Source of the DNA: Moritella sp. JT01
Lineage (GTDB): Bacteria; Pseudomonadota; Gammaproteobacteria; Enterobacterales; Moritellaceae
Direction: 5' to 3'
Assembly: GCF_001574435.1 (NCBI RefSeq)
Contig: NZ_LOCN01000017.1
Coordinates: 1-36,658, forward strand
Length of the DNA stretch: 36,658 nucleotides
Every line of letters begins with the position of its first letter. The stretch's first letter is position 1. Of the stretch, positions 36,164 through 36,658 are shown piece by piece. Position numbers and translations under genes: made by a program. Below the pieces are notes generated by a model that was not told the origin of the DNA, did not search any database, and was given only the letters and a program-made list of their open reading frames with translations.

Positions 36164-36419
36164 AAGTGATTAATATTAAAGAATAATTCATCAATTGCTA
36201 CTCTTGTCCCTAATAGTAACTAATATCTAGAAGAGCGACAATCAGTCTCAATGTATCAATAAAAAGCTACAAAAAATCATAGCTGTGTCTTATTTTGTCA
36301 AAAAATGTATGAAATACAAACAAAAATATTGCATTCATTCAAATATAAATGGTTACTCTGTGTATAACTTGGTAGTAAGTTGTTATTAATATTATCTTTC
36401 GTTTTTTATGTGAAAATGC
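36164..36419 (+). other. AT-rich region upstream of the rRNA operon
   Basis: About 250 bases without a gene. It is strongly AT-rich, with several A and T runs, and lies directly before promoter P1. Such sequence commonly holds UP elements and Fis sites in rRNA operons; I cannot assign individual sites. On the minus strand it forms the leader of the RRM gene and contains TTGACA (36301-36296), but no -10 at normal spacing. Confidence 0.45.
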
Positions 36420-36447
36420 TTGTCATCATCAGCCATCTCTCTATAAT
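36420..36447 (+). promoter_or_regulatory. rRNA operon promoter P1
   Basis: TTGTCA (36420-36425), a 16-base spacer and a perfect TATAAT (36442-36447) are followed by the G+C-rich discriminator GCGACC. The 16-base spacer and this discriminator are typical of stringently controlled rRNA promoters. Confidence 0.85.
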
Positions 36448-36543
36448 GCGACCTCACTGACACGGCAACAGCCGCTAAGTAAAGGTGTTTATCAGTATCG
36501 AAAGTTACTTTTTAACCTCCTGAAATAAAGTGAAAATATGCAC

Positions 36544-36571
36544 TTGACTTCGAAATTGGTTTGCGTAGAAT
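36544..36571 (+). promoter_or_regulatory. rRNA operon promoter P2
   Basis: TTGACT (36544-36549), a 16-base spacer and TAGAAT (36566-36571) lie about 125 bases after P1 with a G+C-rich stretch behind. Two promoters in tandem at this distance are usual for rRNA operons in gammaproteobacteria. Confidence 0.82.
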
Positions 36572-36607
36572 ACGCAGCCTGACTACGACGGATAACGTCA
36601 AGGTCAA

Positions 36608-36620
36608 TGCTCTTTAACAA
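36608..36620 (+). promoter_or_regulatory. rRNA leader boxA antitermination site
   Basis: TGCTCTTTAACAA matches the boxA sequence of E. coli rRNA leaders, where NusB and NusE (S10) assemble the antitermination complex. The sequence after it, to the window end, is the usual 16S leader; the 16S gene itself lies beyond. Confidence 0.92.
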
Positions 36621-36658
36621 TTTATTCAAGCAATCTGTGTGAGCACTTGCAGAGATAT

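Overview
This is chromosomal DNA of a marine-type gammaproteobacterium, roughly 40% G+C. The gene set (pyrBI, tusDCB with the str operon, hslR-hslO-pckA, a complete gspC-N type II secretion operon followed by nudE-cysQ, fabR-yijD/trmA, btuB-murI next to an rRNA operon) fits the Vibrionales/Alteromonadales. My best guess is Moritella or a close relative, but this rests on general resemblance of gene content and proteins, not on a search. Gene density is high, the reading frames are intact, and I see no insertion sequence, prophage, integron, CRISPR array or tRNA.

Layout. 1-390: the 3' end of an rRNA operon with two tandem 5S genes and a terminator. 506-1066: a DUF1415 protein. 1127-2640 (minus): pyrBI with a leader peptide and attenuator. 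2862-4340 (plus): ridA and tusDCB. 4479-8965 (plus): the str operon rpsL-rpsG-fusA-tuf with a strong promoter and terminator. 9056-11970 (minus): greB-tex. 12053-13763 (minus): pckA. 13938-15237 (minus): hslR-hslO. 15687-27082 (plus): gspCDEFGHIJKLMN. 27130-28527 (plus): nudE and cysQ. 28607-29980 (minus): an NSS-family sodium symporter whose upstream region carries three TyrR-box-like palindromes. 30313-31319 (plus): fabR-yijD. 31404-32504 (minus): trmA. 32721-34750 (plus): a cobalamin riboswitch and btuB. 34878-35666 (plus): murI. 35681-36136 (minus): a membrane-anchored RRM protein. 36420-36658: promoters P1 and P2 and boxA of a second rRNA operon whose 16S gene lies beyond the window.

How it works together. 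Most of the window is housekeeping: translation (S12, S7, EF-G, EF-Tu, 5S rRNA), tRNA modification (TusBCD, TrmA), transcript elongation (GreB, Tex), stress chaperones (Hsp15, Hsp33), gluconeogenesis (PckA) and cell wall precursor supply (MurI). The one large machine is the type II secretion system, with every core component from C to N. The prepilin peptidase that must process its five pseudopilins is not in the window. The order joins two neighbourhoods that are far apart in E. coli: the str/greB-tex/pckA-hsl/nudE region and the fabR-trmA-btuB-murI-rrn region.

The novelty lies in regulation and small-scale sequence change rather than in an unknown gene cluster. The points I rate highest are: the TyrR-type operators in front of the NSS transporter, which predict that it carries aromatic amino acids; a complete pyrBI attenuator with a 20-residue leader peptide ending inside the terminator stem; a strong terminator inside the gsp operon just after the major pseudopilin gene; a compact cobalamin riboswitch; and a two-helix membrane protein with an RRM domain encoded back to back with an rRNA operon. 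I did not find a clearly undescribed multi-gene system.
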